Source of the DNA: a virus
DNA: 60,555 nt
Virus record (IMG/VR): IMGVR_UViG_3300002835_000195
Location: 1-60,555 of that record
Reading direction: 5' to 3' (one strand)
The translations under genes and the position numbers were made by a program. This document shows positions 15,025-23,279 of the stretch, in pieces. The notes under the pieces were generated by a model. It was not told where the DNA came from. It ran no database searches and worked only from the letters and a program-made list of their open reading frames with translations. Every line of letters begins with the position of its first letter. Within the stretch, counting starts at the first letter, position 1.

Positions 15025-15686
15025 TAGCGTCTTCCATCTCATCGTATTCAGATTTGGTGTACTCCATAGGTGAGATTATTGGTGTGTTTGGCGTTGGTAT
15101 TGTTGTTGGGTTGTGGACTATGCTAAAGAAGAAAAAGTTTACTGCTTTGCTTGAAATAAAGAAAGAGCAAAAAGTGGCACAAGCACACAGCCAAGTTCAC
15201 GAAACTCTGACAGAATTGCGTCTGCTTGTTCGTGCGTCTCGGGCAATGGTGTTTCAGTTCCACAACGGTGGGCGATTTGCTGACGGCAGTTCCATTAAAC
15301 GCTTTTCTGTTACCCACGAGTCTTGTGGTACAGGGGTTCAGGGCATGTTGTTGGAATCACAAGATGTATTACTGAACCGTTACCGAGAAATGGTTGATAT
15401 TTTAGAAAATCGGTCTAATCAAATAATCAAGGTTTCTGATCTGCCCCAGTGCTCGTTTCGTTACGGACTTGAAATAAATAATGTACTGTTCTTTGCGGTT
15501 AGCCCCTTGAAATGCGAAGACGGGCTGACTCCTATGGGATTTGTGTGCTGCCATTGGTGTGATATTGGCGATTTGGACGCAGTTCACGACGAAGGGATAC
15601 CCGAAAGTTCACTTTCAGAGGTGGTTTCGGTGTCCACTAAAACAATAAATTCACACCTAACTATGGGTAAACGCCATGCCTCTTAA
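15021..15686 (+). CDS. Membrane-anchored GAF-like protein inside the baseplate operon
   Basis: The 221-aa protein starts with a hydrophobic segment (residues about 12-34, IIGVFGVGIVVGLWTM) followed by KKKK, a typical N-terminal membrane anchor with cytoplasmic C-terminus. A helix (40-72) leads into a GAF-like domain: RASRAMVFQFHNGGRFADGS (residues 71-90), IKRFSVTHESCGTGVQ, then CSFRYGLEINNVLFFAVSPL and MGFVCCHWCD. GAF domains bind small molecules or act as dimer scaffolds. It overlaps the previous gene by 4 bp and gp25 by 11 bp, so it is made with baseplate proteins. No baseplate role is known to me for such a protein. Membrane sensing, docking of baseplate assembly or superinfection control are all possible. 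Not an HTH or kinase. Confidence 0.65.
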   Translation: MIASSISSYSDLVYSIGEIIGVFGVGIVVGLWTMLKKKKFTALLEIKKEQKVAQAHSQVHETLTELRLLVRASRAMVFQFHNGGRFADGSSIKRFSVTHESCGTGVQGMLLESQDVLLNRYREMVDILENRSNQIIKVSDLPQCSFRYGLEINNVLFFAVSPLKCEDGLTPMGFVCCHWCDIGDLDAVHDEGIPESSLSEVVSVSTKTINSHLTMGKRHAS

Positions 15687-16086
15687 AATAAATTCAACAC
15701 CACAAGAGCCTGTCTATACCGATATAGACCCGCTGTTTACCCGAAATCCCAAAACCAGCGATGTGGTTGCAACCAAAGACACCAAAGCCATCAAGGTAGC
15801 GGTTCAAAACCTGCTGTCTACGGCTTTTGGTGAACGGCTGTTTCAGCCACAGATTGGAGCCTCGCTTCGTCCGCTGCTGTTTGAGCCTGTGGATTCAATT
15901 ACCGCTTTTGAAATACGCGACAGAATCTTGGAAACCATTCGTAAGAACGAGCCGCGAGTGAACAATATAATAGTGGATGTGGTGTCCAATCCTGATTCAA
16001 ACGAGTATCAAGTTGCGGTAGAGTATACCGTACAGTCCATTGGAGCGGTAGACAGAGTAACAACACTGCTTGAAAGGGTACGCTGA
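15676..16086 (+). CDS. gp25: Baseplate wedge protein gp25
   Basis: This 136-aa protein of the gp25/GpW family has the family signature: KAIKVAVQNLLSTAFGERLF followed by PQIGASLRPLLFEPV and AFEIRDRILETIRKNEPRV. In contractile injection machines gp25 forms the core of the inner baseplate and primes sheath polymerisation. The length matches T4 (132 aa). Its start lies inside the end of the GAF-like gene and its stop overlaps the gp6 ATG, so all three are translationally linked. Confidence 0.95.
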   Translation: MPLKINSTPQEPVYTDIDPLFTRNPKTSDVVATKDTKAIKVAVQNLLSTAFGERLFQPQIGASLRPLLFEPVDSITAFEIRDRILETIRKNEPRVNNIIVDVVSNPDSNEYQVAVEYTVQSIGAVDRVTTLLERVR

Positions 16087-17921
16087 TGGCAACAAACGCT
16101 AACGCTCTGAATGTGGTTGGACTAGATTTTAGCGAGGCAAAGGCTTCTCTAAAGGCTTTTCTCGAATCGCAAGACACACTCAAAGACTATAATTTCAATG
16201 GCTCTGTATTGAGCACCATTTTGGATGTCATGGCATACAACACCCACTATCAAGGGTTCTATGCCAACATGGTAGCCAACGAAATGTTCTTGGACAGTGC
16301 AGTACTGCGTCCGTCGATTGCGTCTCATGCCAAGCAGTTGGGCTACACTCCACAGTCGGCTCGTGCAGCAAAGGCTACTCTAACCGTTCCTATTTCAAGC
16401 GGATCTTCAACCACAGACACTTACTTGGCTCGTGGAACTGAATTTACGGGAACCGATCCCGAAGGCAGTCAATACAAGTTTATACTATTGGAAAATGCCT
16501 ACGCAGACACAACAACCAACAGTTTTGAAGAGGTAGATGTTTACGAGGGCAGTTTGCGTCGTGTTAGTTATGTGTACGACCGCAATCGTAAAGACCTTTC
16601 GGTTTTGCTTATTCCTAACGATAAGGTTGATACCACAACCATCCGTGTTCGCGTTCAGGCTTCTGTGACTGATTCAACAGGCTCGTCTAGTGTGTGGAGT
16701 GAGGCTGCGTCTTATGTAAATCTGACTCCAACCTCAAAGGTGTTTTTCCTGCAAGAAAAGGAAAAAGGACTGTATGAACTGTATTTTGGTGACGGTTTCT
16801 TGGGACAAGAACCTGAAACTGGAAACCTGATTTCAATTGAATATCTTGAAACTAATGGAGCAGCGGCTAATGGAATAAGCGATTTTACTTCTGCTGTTAG
16901 TGGACTTGGCACCGTTGAAACTGTTTCTGAATCGGCTGGTGGTGGAGACGCAGAAACATCCGTTCGTATCAAGTTCATGGCTCCCAAATACTACAAGTCA
17001 CAGAGTCGTGCAGTAACCGAAAACGATTACATTACCGCAGTTAATCGGTACTATCCCGATGCTGCGTCTGTGTATGTGTACGGAGGAGAAACTGTTACGC
17101 CACCACAGTACGGCAAAGTGTTTATTGCTATTCGCCCCACCTCGGGACAGGCATTAAGCACAAGCGAAAAAGAAAGTCTAGTCAGAAATTTGCGTAACAA
17201 TGCGTCTGTGGTCAGCATTATTCCTGAAATAGTAGACACCGATTATTTGGATTTGGTTGTTGACAGTAAGATTACCTACAATCCGTCTGCCCTGAACATT
17301 AGTGCAGGAACACTTAAAGCACTTGCGGTTGCGTATGCGTTTTCGTATTCTAATATCCAATTGAATTCGTTTGGTTCTAATTTTTATTACTCTGCTTTTA
17401 TCAAAGGAATAAGTGATCTACACCCGTCCATTTTGAGCAACCAAACCACGGTTAAATTGCGAAAAACAGTAGAGGTGGGGCGAATTGTTTCTTCTAAAGG
17501 ACTAGTGATTGATTTCGGAAACTCGCTGTATCATCCACACGACGGACACATTTCCATTTTGTCTTCTAACATGTTCCCCCACAAAAACTATGACGGAACC
17601 ACTGTTTACAACTGCACACTAGAAGACGACGGCTACGGGGTTCTTAATGTGGTCAAGTACGAAACTAGTGGAGCCAAAACTGTGGTTCTAAAAGGCGTAG
17701 GCACAATAGAGTATTCTACAGGAATAATCAGACTCAATTCAAAGTTTGTTCCACAGATTGCAGAAGGAATTGTTTACGGAATCACCGTAACTGTTCAACC
17801 ACAAAACCAAGACTTATATGTAAAAGAGAACAGAATTATCCGAATCAATCGCGGTTATTCTGATTCTGTTTCAGTTTCTCTGTCTTCGGAAACAGTTTCA
17901 CGAGCAGCGGCTATCTCATAA
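16086..17921 (+). CDS. gp6: Baseplate wedge protein gp6
   Basis: The 611-aa protein matches T4 gp6 (660 aa) and the J-type baseplate family. The N-terminus contains NFNGSVLSTILDVMAYNTHYQGFYANMVANEMFLDSAVLR and SIASHAKQLGYTPQSARAAKATL, the best-conserved part of gp6. Later blocks include LYELYFGDGFLGQEPETGNL and VTENDYITAVNRYYPDAASVYVYGGE. gp6 dimers form the continuous inner ring of the baseplate that joins wedges and changes shape on contraction. Together with gp25 and gp53 it defines the wedge core of this operon. Confidence 0.95.
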   Translation: MATNANALNVVGLDFSEAKASLKAFLESQDTLKDYNFNGSVLSTILDVMAYNTHYQGFYANMVANEMFLDSAVLRPSIASHAKQLGYTPQSARAAKATLTVPISSGSSTTDTYLARGTEFTGTDPEGSQYKFILLENAYADTTTNSFEEVDVYEGSLRRVSYVYDRNRKDLSVLLIPNDKVDTTTIRVRVQASVTDSTGSSSVWSEAASYVNLTPTSKVFFLQEKEKGLYELYFGDGFLGQEPETGNLISIEYLETNGAAANGISDFTSAVSGLGTVETVSESAGGGDAETSVRIKFMAPKYYKSQSRAVTENDYITAVNRYYPDAASVYVYGGETVTPPQYGKVFIAIRPTSGQALSTSEKESLVRNLRNNASVVSIIPEIVDTDYLDLVVDSKITYNPSALNISAGTLKALAVAYAFSYSNIQLNSFGSNFYYSAFIKGISDLHPSILSNQTTVKLRKTVEVGRIVSSKGLVIDFGNSLYHPHDGHISILSSNMFPHKNYDGTTVYNCTLEDDGYGVLNVVKYETSGAKTVVLKGVGTIEYSTGIIRLNSKFVPQIAEGIVYGITVTVQPQNQDLYVKENRIIRINRGYSDSVSVSLSSETVSRAAAIS

Positions 17922-17924
17922 CAC

Positions 17925-20900
17925 ATGATTGACCTGAAAAACATTATAATCAACACGCCCACCGAGGCACTTGAAAAGGTTATTGCTCCTTTTATTGAGG
18001 AGCAGTTTCCTTCGTTTATGCGTCGTGACTACAGAAAACTAGTCATGTTCATAAAGGCGTATTACGAGTGGATGGACAAGCAGGGAAATCCTGGGTTTGT
18101 GGTATCAAACCTGTCTTCGGTTTACGATATAGACAGGAGTTTGGAAGAATACTATTCACATTTCAAGAACACCTATCTTGACGGATTTCCTGATGTGTTG
18201 GCTACCAATACAAGCGGCAGAAAACCAAACAAGAACACTCTTCTCAAACAAATTCGTGACTTTTACGGTAACAAAGGCACAGAGAATGCGTACAAGTTCT
18301 TGTTCCGAGTACTGTACGACAGCGATGTTGACTTCTACTATCCAAAAGAGGATGTGCTGAAAACATCTGACGGTCGGTGGATTGAAAAGGTTTCGCTAAA
18401 AACCACATCGTCCAACGGCTCAACGCTGTTTTCTGCAAAAGGACAAAGCGTATACCAGTACATTGGAAACCAATTGGTGGCTTCTGCTGAAGTGGATTCG
18501 GTGGTTCAGTACAATCAAGACGGTTACGAGATCACAGAATTTTTCTTGAACAACTTGGTTGGCAATTTTGTGTCTACTGTTCCTGTTACTTTTATAGTAG
18601 ACGGACAACAGTATCAAGAAACAGTTTTTAGCGTATTGTCTGACTTCTTTATCCAAACACCTGGGTCAGATTTCCGCGTTGGAGACGAAATTTACATTAC
18701 CGATGACAAGGGTATAGGCTTTTCTGCGTTTATTGAGCAGACAGGTCTTGGTGGAACCATTAAAAAGATCGGTGTAAAGAATTCAGGCATCAACTACTTT
18801 AATACAGTCACGGTGTCGTTTATTAGCCAAACAGGCAACTTGAGTTCGGCTGTGGTGTTTGCCCGTCCCACAGCAGTTACTCGTTACCCTGGATACTATT
18901 CCAACAACAGCGGAAAACTGTCGTCCACCAAAAAGATTCAAGACGGACACTACTACCAAGACTTTTCGTATGAACTAAAGTCTGCGGTAAGCCTAGACAC
19001 CTATTTCTCTGTGCTGAAAGACCTGATTCATCCCGCAGGAATGCGGATGTTTGGTTCTATTTTGGTGAATGACGCTCTGCAAAACACACCAAATACTTCT
19101 GCACAAGGCACATTTTTCCGCGATCCAATTATTGGAAACTATACACCGTACACTAGCGGAACCACTCTTGATCTGCGAGCAAACGGTCTGACAGGTGGGG
19201 GTGGTTGGTGTGGAGCCGAAGGCGACCTGTACCCGTTGGGCTACAATCCGTATATTGGCAGCACTAGCGAAGTTGGCCCTAGCGGAAAAACTGCTCCACT
19301 TGGAACTCTATTTTACGGCACTTCTTTGGGCTACACATACTGTATCGTGCCTGAAGGGGGCAAAACTGCTCACGATCCGCTTGGTGCTCCACTAGGCAGT
19401 ACAACTGCATGGTTTAACGGCAAAGAAACTGCTCTGACACCTGAAGGCATGCGTGGGCTAGTGCTGTGGCTGAAGCCTGAAAATATTGGTGTGTGTGGTG
19501 CGGTTGCCAATGGAGCCAGTGTGGATGTGTGGCGAGATGCGTCACCGTCTCGCAACCATGCCGTTCCGCCCACATGGGACAAGTGGAACGGTGTTTCTGA
19601 CATATGGACAAACGCATCTGCTACTGCTTGGACTAGAAGTGTTCACGATGCCACAAACCCAATTACCAAACTTTCGTTTTTGCTGAACGGAAAATGTGGT
19701 GGATTTACAACGGATCGTCTTTTTATGGCTGGATTGAATAGTGATCCTGCCACAAACGCTAGTTTTACAAGTATTGATTATGCCATTTACTCGTATGGAC
19801 CATTTTTAGGAGGTTTAGCAAGCAGAAGACTGATTGCTTATGAAAGTAATAAGCAAGGACCAGACCTTGTTACTGCCAGTGCAGACTCTTCGTTTCACGA
19901 CAATACTGTATGCGAAATTGAGTACGCAGAACCCAACATTGTGTATCGTGTAAACGGAGTTTCGTATAGAACAGTATACGCTGGATACGGACTAACTTTC
20001 TACGCTGATACTTCTGGATATAGCGGAGCAGGCACATCCATCAAAATTTTGGAAATGTCGTATAAAGGCACACCTGTTGTGCCGTCGTGGGTGGTTACTG
20101 GTTCGGGCATAACCGTTGAAAATTACGCAGGACTCACAGTAGATAAACTTCGACCAACCCTACAAACTGCCGCAGCAGGTGGTGCTACTGGAATTTCTTT
20201 CAACGGTGGATTAGTATTTTCTCCACAAACAACTTACGGTGGAATTAGCCTTGCTCAAGGTATTTCTATGGGGTTCACAGCAGCAGGCAGTAGCGCAGAA
20301 AAATTGATGAATGGTCAGCACATGTATCTTAAGCGTCCTCTAAAAATCACAGATGATGCAGATATTTTTATAGTCTATAAAACCACATTAGAGGGTGTTA
20401 GTTACGGTTACGGTTTGCTTGCATCCAGAAACAGCAATGCTATTGGAAATAATTTGCGAATGGATTCTGTGTTGTTTAGCCGTTCATATAACTCACTAGA
20501 CAGAAATCCGTCAGTACAGAACTCTTCGTATTATTCCGTTCTGCCAAACGGAACACTATTTTATCCAGGAGCGTCTTTGCCGCCTGCTGGATTGGTTGGT
20601 TTCCGACCACAAGGCGATACTGACGGAGCATTGCAGAATTTTATAGCATACGATCCTCATGTGTCTGGTGTGTGTATGGGAATTTGTGTGGGAGAAGCAA
20701 GACGAGATTCTTCTAACAGAATTGAATCTTTCCTTAATGGCGACATTGCTACAAATCAATCGCCAACAACTGGAAGAAGTATTATTTCTTTGACTGCACC
20801 ACAATCTGACAATTTTATTGTCACTAAAAACTTGGTGTACAGTTTTGATCCAGGAAAAACTGCGTGTCTTGATAAATTTGTGTTGTCTAAAAATAAAAAT

Positions 20901-22709
20901 TTGTTAGACCCGTACCCTCTAACAGAAACTTCAATAGATGTGTTGGCTCCATTGAGTCCGTCTATGTTTAGGCGTGACGGAACCACAGTTGTTCCTGCTG
21001 TTACACGAGTAACACAAGACGGTGGAGCAAATTTAGGTTCAGATGAAGTTTATGAATTTATACCATCATCCAGTAAAAATGTTTACATAAATACTCCTTC
21101 TGCTTGGAGAAATGCTTCTTTGCTTTCTACCACTTGGACATTTACTGCCACTATTCGTAAAGAAGATGGATCTGCTATTACTTCTGCAAATGTTTACATT
21201 TACGGTTTGGGTTCTAACGATTCAGCAGCAGGAACCATTGAAAATCTTGGAAACGGTTGGTATAAAGTGACACGAACTAAAACAGGAACAACACCAACCA
21301 ATGTTACTCTTGTTGGGTTGACTGGACTTGCAGACGGAGTAAAGTATAGAATTGGGCGTATTGGACTGTATCCTTTCCCTGCAACAAGTGATATTAGTGG
21401 AGTTGGATTGCGGTCGTCGTATCCAACAGGTTATACTCGCTTCGGAACCGCTTTAAATAATGAAGTTGGATACCGAAATGGACCTTGGGGAAAGCAACAA
21501 ATTGTTTGGCAAGCACTTAATTTTTCTACTATTAATACTAACGCTTCGTTTAATGGTAATGGTGGTTTTTATGCCCCTGCTGTACCAATTGACAGCATAA
21601 AATTGTATAGATTTTCTGTGTGGGTAAATCGTGCCGTGGCTGGAAACGGTAATGTTTATTTTGGAAACAACGAATCTTCATATGAGAGGTCTAACGGATC
21701 GTCCACTACTAATCCGTATTTTTCTTCTAATGGGTCTACATCTTTACCGTATGATGGAAAACAAAACCAATGGGTTTTGTTGGTTGGACACATCCATCCT
21801 TCAGGAAGTGCTTCTGGAGCAAACCATCCAAACAGCGGATTCTATACTGTTGGAAGTGGTACAACATACGCATCACTTTCAGAGGGAGATAAAATATGGC
21901 AAAGTGGTACATCTTCTACCGTTTTGAGAACATTTTTGTACGGTAGCAGTATCCCAGGAACTTTGGTGTATTTTGCACAACCAAGAATTGATTTGATTGA
22001 CGGTAACGAAGTGTCTATTGAAGAATTAACAAACAATATACCAAATACGGTTTACGATTTGAGCGCATCAGGAAATATTTCTGAAGTATACGATTATGTT
22101 GGCTATTCGTCTTCAGACGGAAACGGATCTGCTGTGTTTGACGCGAAAGGTGGTTTAATTACTAGCAAGAATGGACTTAATCTTGGTGACAGTGGAAACA
22201 GTACATGGGAGGCGTGGATTAAACCAGCATTAGGAAATGTAACAGCAAAAACTAATTACATGTATATGGGAGCAGGCGGTCGTCCGTTCTTTAACGCTCC
22301 ATCAGGAGACAGAAGAGCGAGTTGGATATTACGACTAGGAACAACATCTTATGGTATTAACTCGCCTGTTGGTAGTGTGCCTGCTGGTGTGTGGAGTAAT
22401 GTGGTGTGTGTTGCCCAGTATGACGGATCATATACCACAATGAAAATGTACATAAACGGCAATTTGGTAGAATCTCAAAAATTTAGCGGAAAACAAACTT
22501 ATGATGTTTCTAATCCTTTCTTGACTATAGGTGATAGAAGACCAGCACAAAACCAATCAGACTATCCAGGAAGGCGATCCGTTGATGGTTTAGGATTTAA
22601 TTGGGGATATGAGGGGTCTGTTTCTTGTGTTCGCGTGTATTCGCGTGCTCTTAATGATTTAGAAATTAGACAAAACTTCAATTCGTTAAGAAACCGATTT
22701 GGTGTGTAA
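17925..22709 (+). CDS. Giant baseplate-peripheral protein with gp7-like N-terminus and LamG-type adhesin domains
   Basis: The protein has 1594 aa. The first 130 residues (IAPFIEEQFPSFMRRDYRKLVMFIKAYYEWMDKQ, then KNTYLDGFPDVLA, LLKQIRDFYGNKGTENAYKFLFRVLYDSDVDFYYP) match the N-terminal module of large gp7-like wedge proteins of marine T4-like phages and attach it to the baseplate after gp6. The rest is modular beta structure. Around 500-560 and 780-1000 there are lectin/LamG-type segments (GLVLWLKPENIG, IFIVYKTT, FLNGDIATN). A carbohydrate-binding-like region follows, and the last 190 residues form a complete LamG domain (NSTWEAWIKPALG, WSNVVCVAQYDGSYTTMKMYINGNLV, VSCVRVYSRALNDLEIRQNF). Positions 19700-22700 look more AT-rich than the start. 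The first LamG domain lacks its closing strands, which seem to lie in the next gene. Confidence 0.75.
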   Translation: MIDLKNIIINTPTEALEKVIAPFIEEQFPSFMRRDYRKLVMFIKAYYEWMDKQGNPGFVVSNLSSVYDIDRSLEEYYSHFKNTYLDGFPDVLATNTSGRKPNKNTLLKQIRDFYGNKGTENAYKFLFRVLYDSDVDFYYPKEDVLKTSDGRWIEKVSLKTTSSNGSTLFSAKGQSVYQYIGNQLVASAEVDSVVQYNQDGYEITEFFLNNLVGNFVSTVPVTFIVDGQQYQETVFSVLSDFFIQTPGSDFRVGDEIYITDDKGIGFSAFIEQTGLGGTIKKIGVKNSGINYFNTVTVSFISQTGNLSSAVVFARPTAVTRYPGYYSNNSGKLSSTKKIQDGHYYQDFSYELKSAVSLDTYFSVLKDLIHPAGMRMFGSILVNDALQNTPNTSAQGTFFRDPIIGNYTPYTSGTTLDLRANGLTGGGGWCGAEGDLYPLGYNPYIGSTSEVGPSGKTAPLGTLFYGTSLGYTYCIVPEGGKTAHDPLGAPLGSTTAWFNGKETALTPEGMRGLVLWLKPENIGVCGAVANGASVDVWRDASPSRNHAVPPTWDKWNGVSDIWTNASATAWTRSVHDATNPITKLSFLLNGKCGGFTTDRLFMAGLNSDPATNASFTSIDYAIYSYGPFLGGLASRRLIAYESNKQGPDLVTASADSSFHDNTVCEIEYAEPNIVYRVNGVSYRTVYAGYGLTFYADTSGYSGAGTSIKILEMSYKGTPVVPSWVVTGSGITVENYAGLTVDKLRPTLQTAAAGGATGISFNGGLVFSPQTTYGGISLAQGISMGFTAAGSSAEKLMNGQHMYLKRPLKITDDADIFIVYKTTLEGVSYGYGLLASRNSNAIGNNLRMDSVLFSRSYNSLDRNPSVQNSSYYSVLPNGTLFYPGASLPPAGLVGFRPQGDTDGALQNFIAYDPHVSGVCMGICVGEARRDSSNRIESFLNGDIATNQSPTTGRSIISLTAPQSDNFIVTKNLVYSFDPGKTACLDKFVLSKNKNLLDPYPLTETSIDVLAPLSPSMFRRDGTTVVPAVTRVTQDGGANLGSDEVYEFIPSSSKNVYINTPSAWRNASLLSTTWTFTATIRKEDGSAITSANVYIYGLGSNDSAAGTIENLGNGWYKVTRTKTGTTPTNVTLVGLTGLADGVKYRIGRIGLYPFPATSDISGVGLRSSYPTGYTRFGTALNNEVGYRNGPWGKQQIVWQALNFSTINTNASFNGNGGFYAPAVPIDSIKLYRFSVWVNRAVAGNGNVYFGNNESSYERSNGSSTTNPYFSSNGSTSLPYDGKQNQWVLLVGHIHPSGSASGANHPNSGFYTVGSGTTYASLSEGDKIWQSGTSSTVLRTFLYGSSIPGTLVYFAQPRIDLIDGNEVSIEELTNNIPNTVYDLSASGNISEVYDYVGYSSSDGNGSAVFDAKGGLITSKNGLNLGDSGNSTWEAWIKPALGNVTAKTNYMYMGAGGRPFFNAPSGDRRASWILRLGTTSYGINSPVGSVPAGVWSNVVCVAQYDGSYTTMKMYINGNLVESQKFSGKQTYDVSNPFLTIGDRRPAQNQSDYPGRRSVDGLGFNWGYEGSVSCVRVYSRALNDLEIRQNFNSLRNRFGV

Positions 22710-22724
22710 GAAAGAGGTAATTTA

Positions 22725-23267
22725 ATGGCAGATGAAACATTTTTACCGCAACAAGAAGATTTTTTTGCTTCCAATCCAGAGCAATTTAACTCATCAGATA
22801 TATTATTGGGAAGAATTGGAGTTAATGTTAGTTCTGGTGCTACAGGCACAGGAGCGGTCGGATCATCGTCTTGGATCACATCAGTTCAGACCAATACTCC
22901 TTCGTATTCGTTTGGTGGAGTTATTAGCGAAATAATTGTATTTGATCGTAAACTTCAAGAAGAAGAAAGACAACAGGTTTACGGATATCTGTCAAGAAAA
23001 TATAATTTAGACTCTAAACTTCCAGATTCGTTTTATTTGTCTCACCCAAGCGGTTACGAAAAGGGGCTAACCTATTGGAGTATTGCTCACCACCCCAATT
23101 CCAAAGACCTGCTAACCATTCCTGATGGTATGTCGTTTGCAGGCATAACCATTACCAATTTCTTAAACATGCCCGAAACGGTTTACAAGTCTAAGGGTAC
23201 AGTCTTGTCGGGAGGAACGGTGTTGTCGGGCGATACATATGATTACTTGGAAAACACTGGTGCGTAA
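22725..23267 (+). CDS. Displaced LamG C-terminal piece (possible remnant cassette)
   Basis: This 180-aa protein is not a complete domain. Residues 25-90 hold only the closing strands of a LamG/concanavalin-type domain: DILLGRIG, then FGGVISEIIVFDRKLQEEER, QQVYGYLSRKYNL. Its start (FLPQQEDFFAS) lines up with a point in the 1594-aa neighbour (APQSDNFIVTKN near 20800) where an incomplete LamG domain is interrupted. It may be the old C-terminus of that gene, left behind when a new cassette was inserted. The last 80 residues (SHPSGYEKGLTYWSIAHHPN onward) are unassigned. It keeps a good Shine-Dalgarno (AGAGG) and an intact frame, so it may still be made as a separate subunit. Confidence 0.55.
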   Translation: MADETFLPQQEDFFASNPEQFNSSDILLGRIGVNVSSGATGTGAVGSSSWITSVQTNTPSYSFGGVISEIIVFDRKLQEEERQQVYGYLSRKYNLDSKLPDSFYLSHPSGYEKGLTYWSIAHHPNSKDLLTIPDGMSFAGITITNFLNMPETVYKSKGTVLSGGTVLSGDTYDYLENTGA

Positions 23268-23279
23268 AACGGAGATCCT

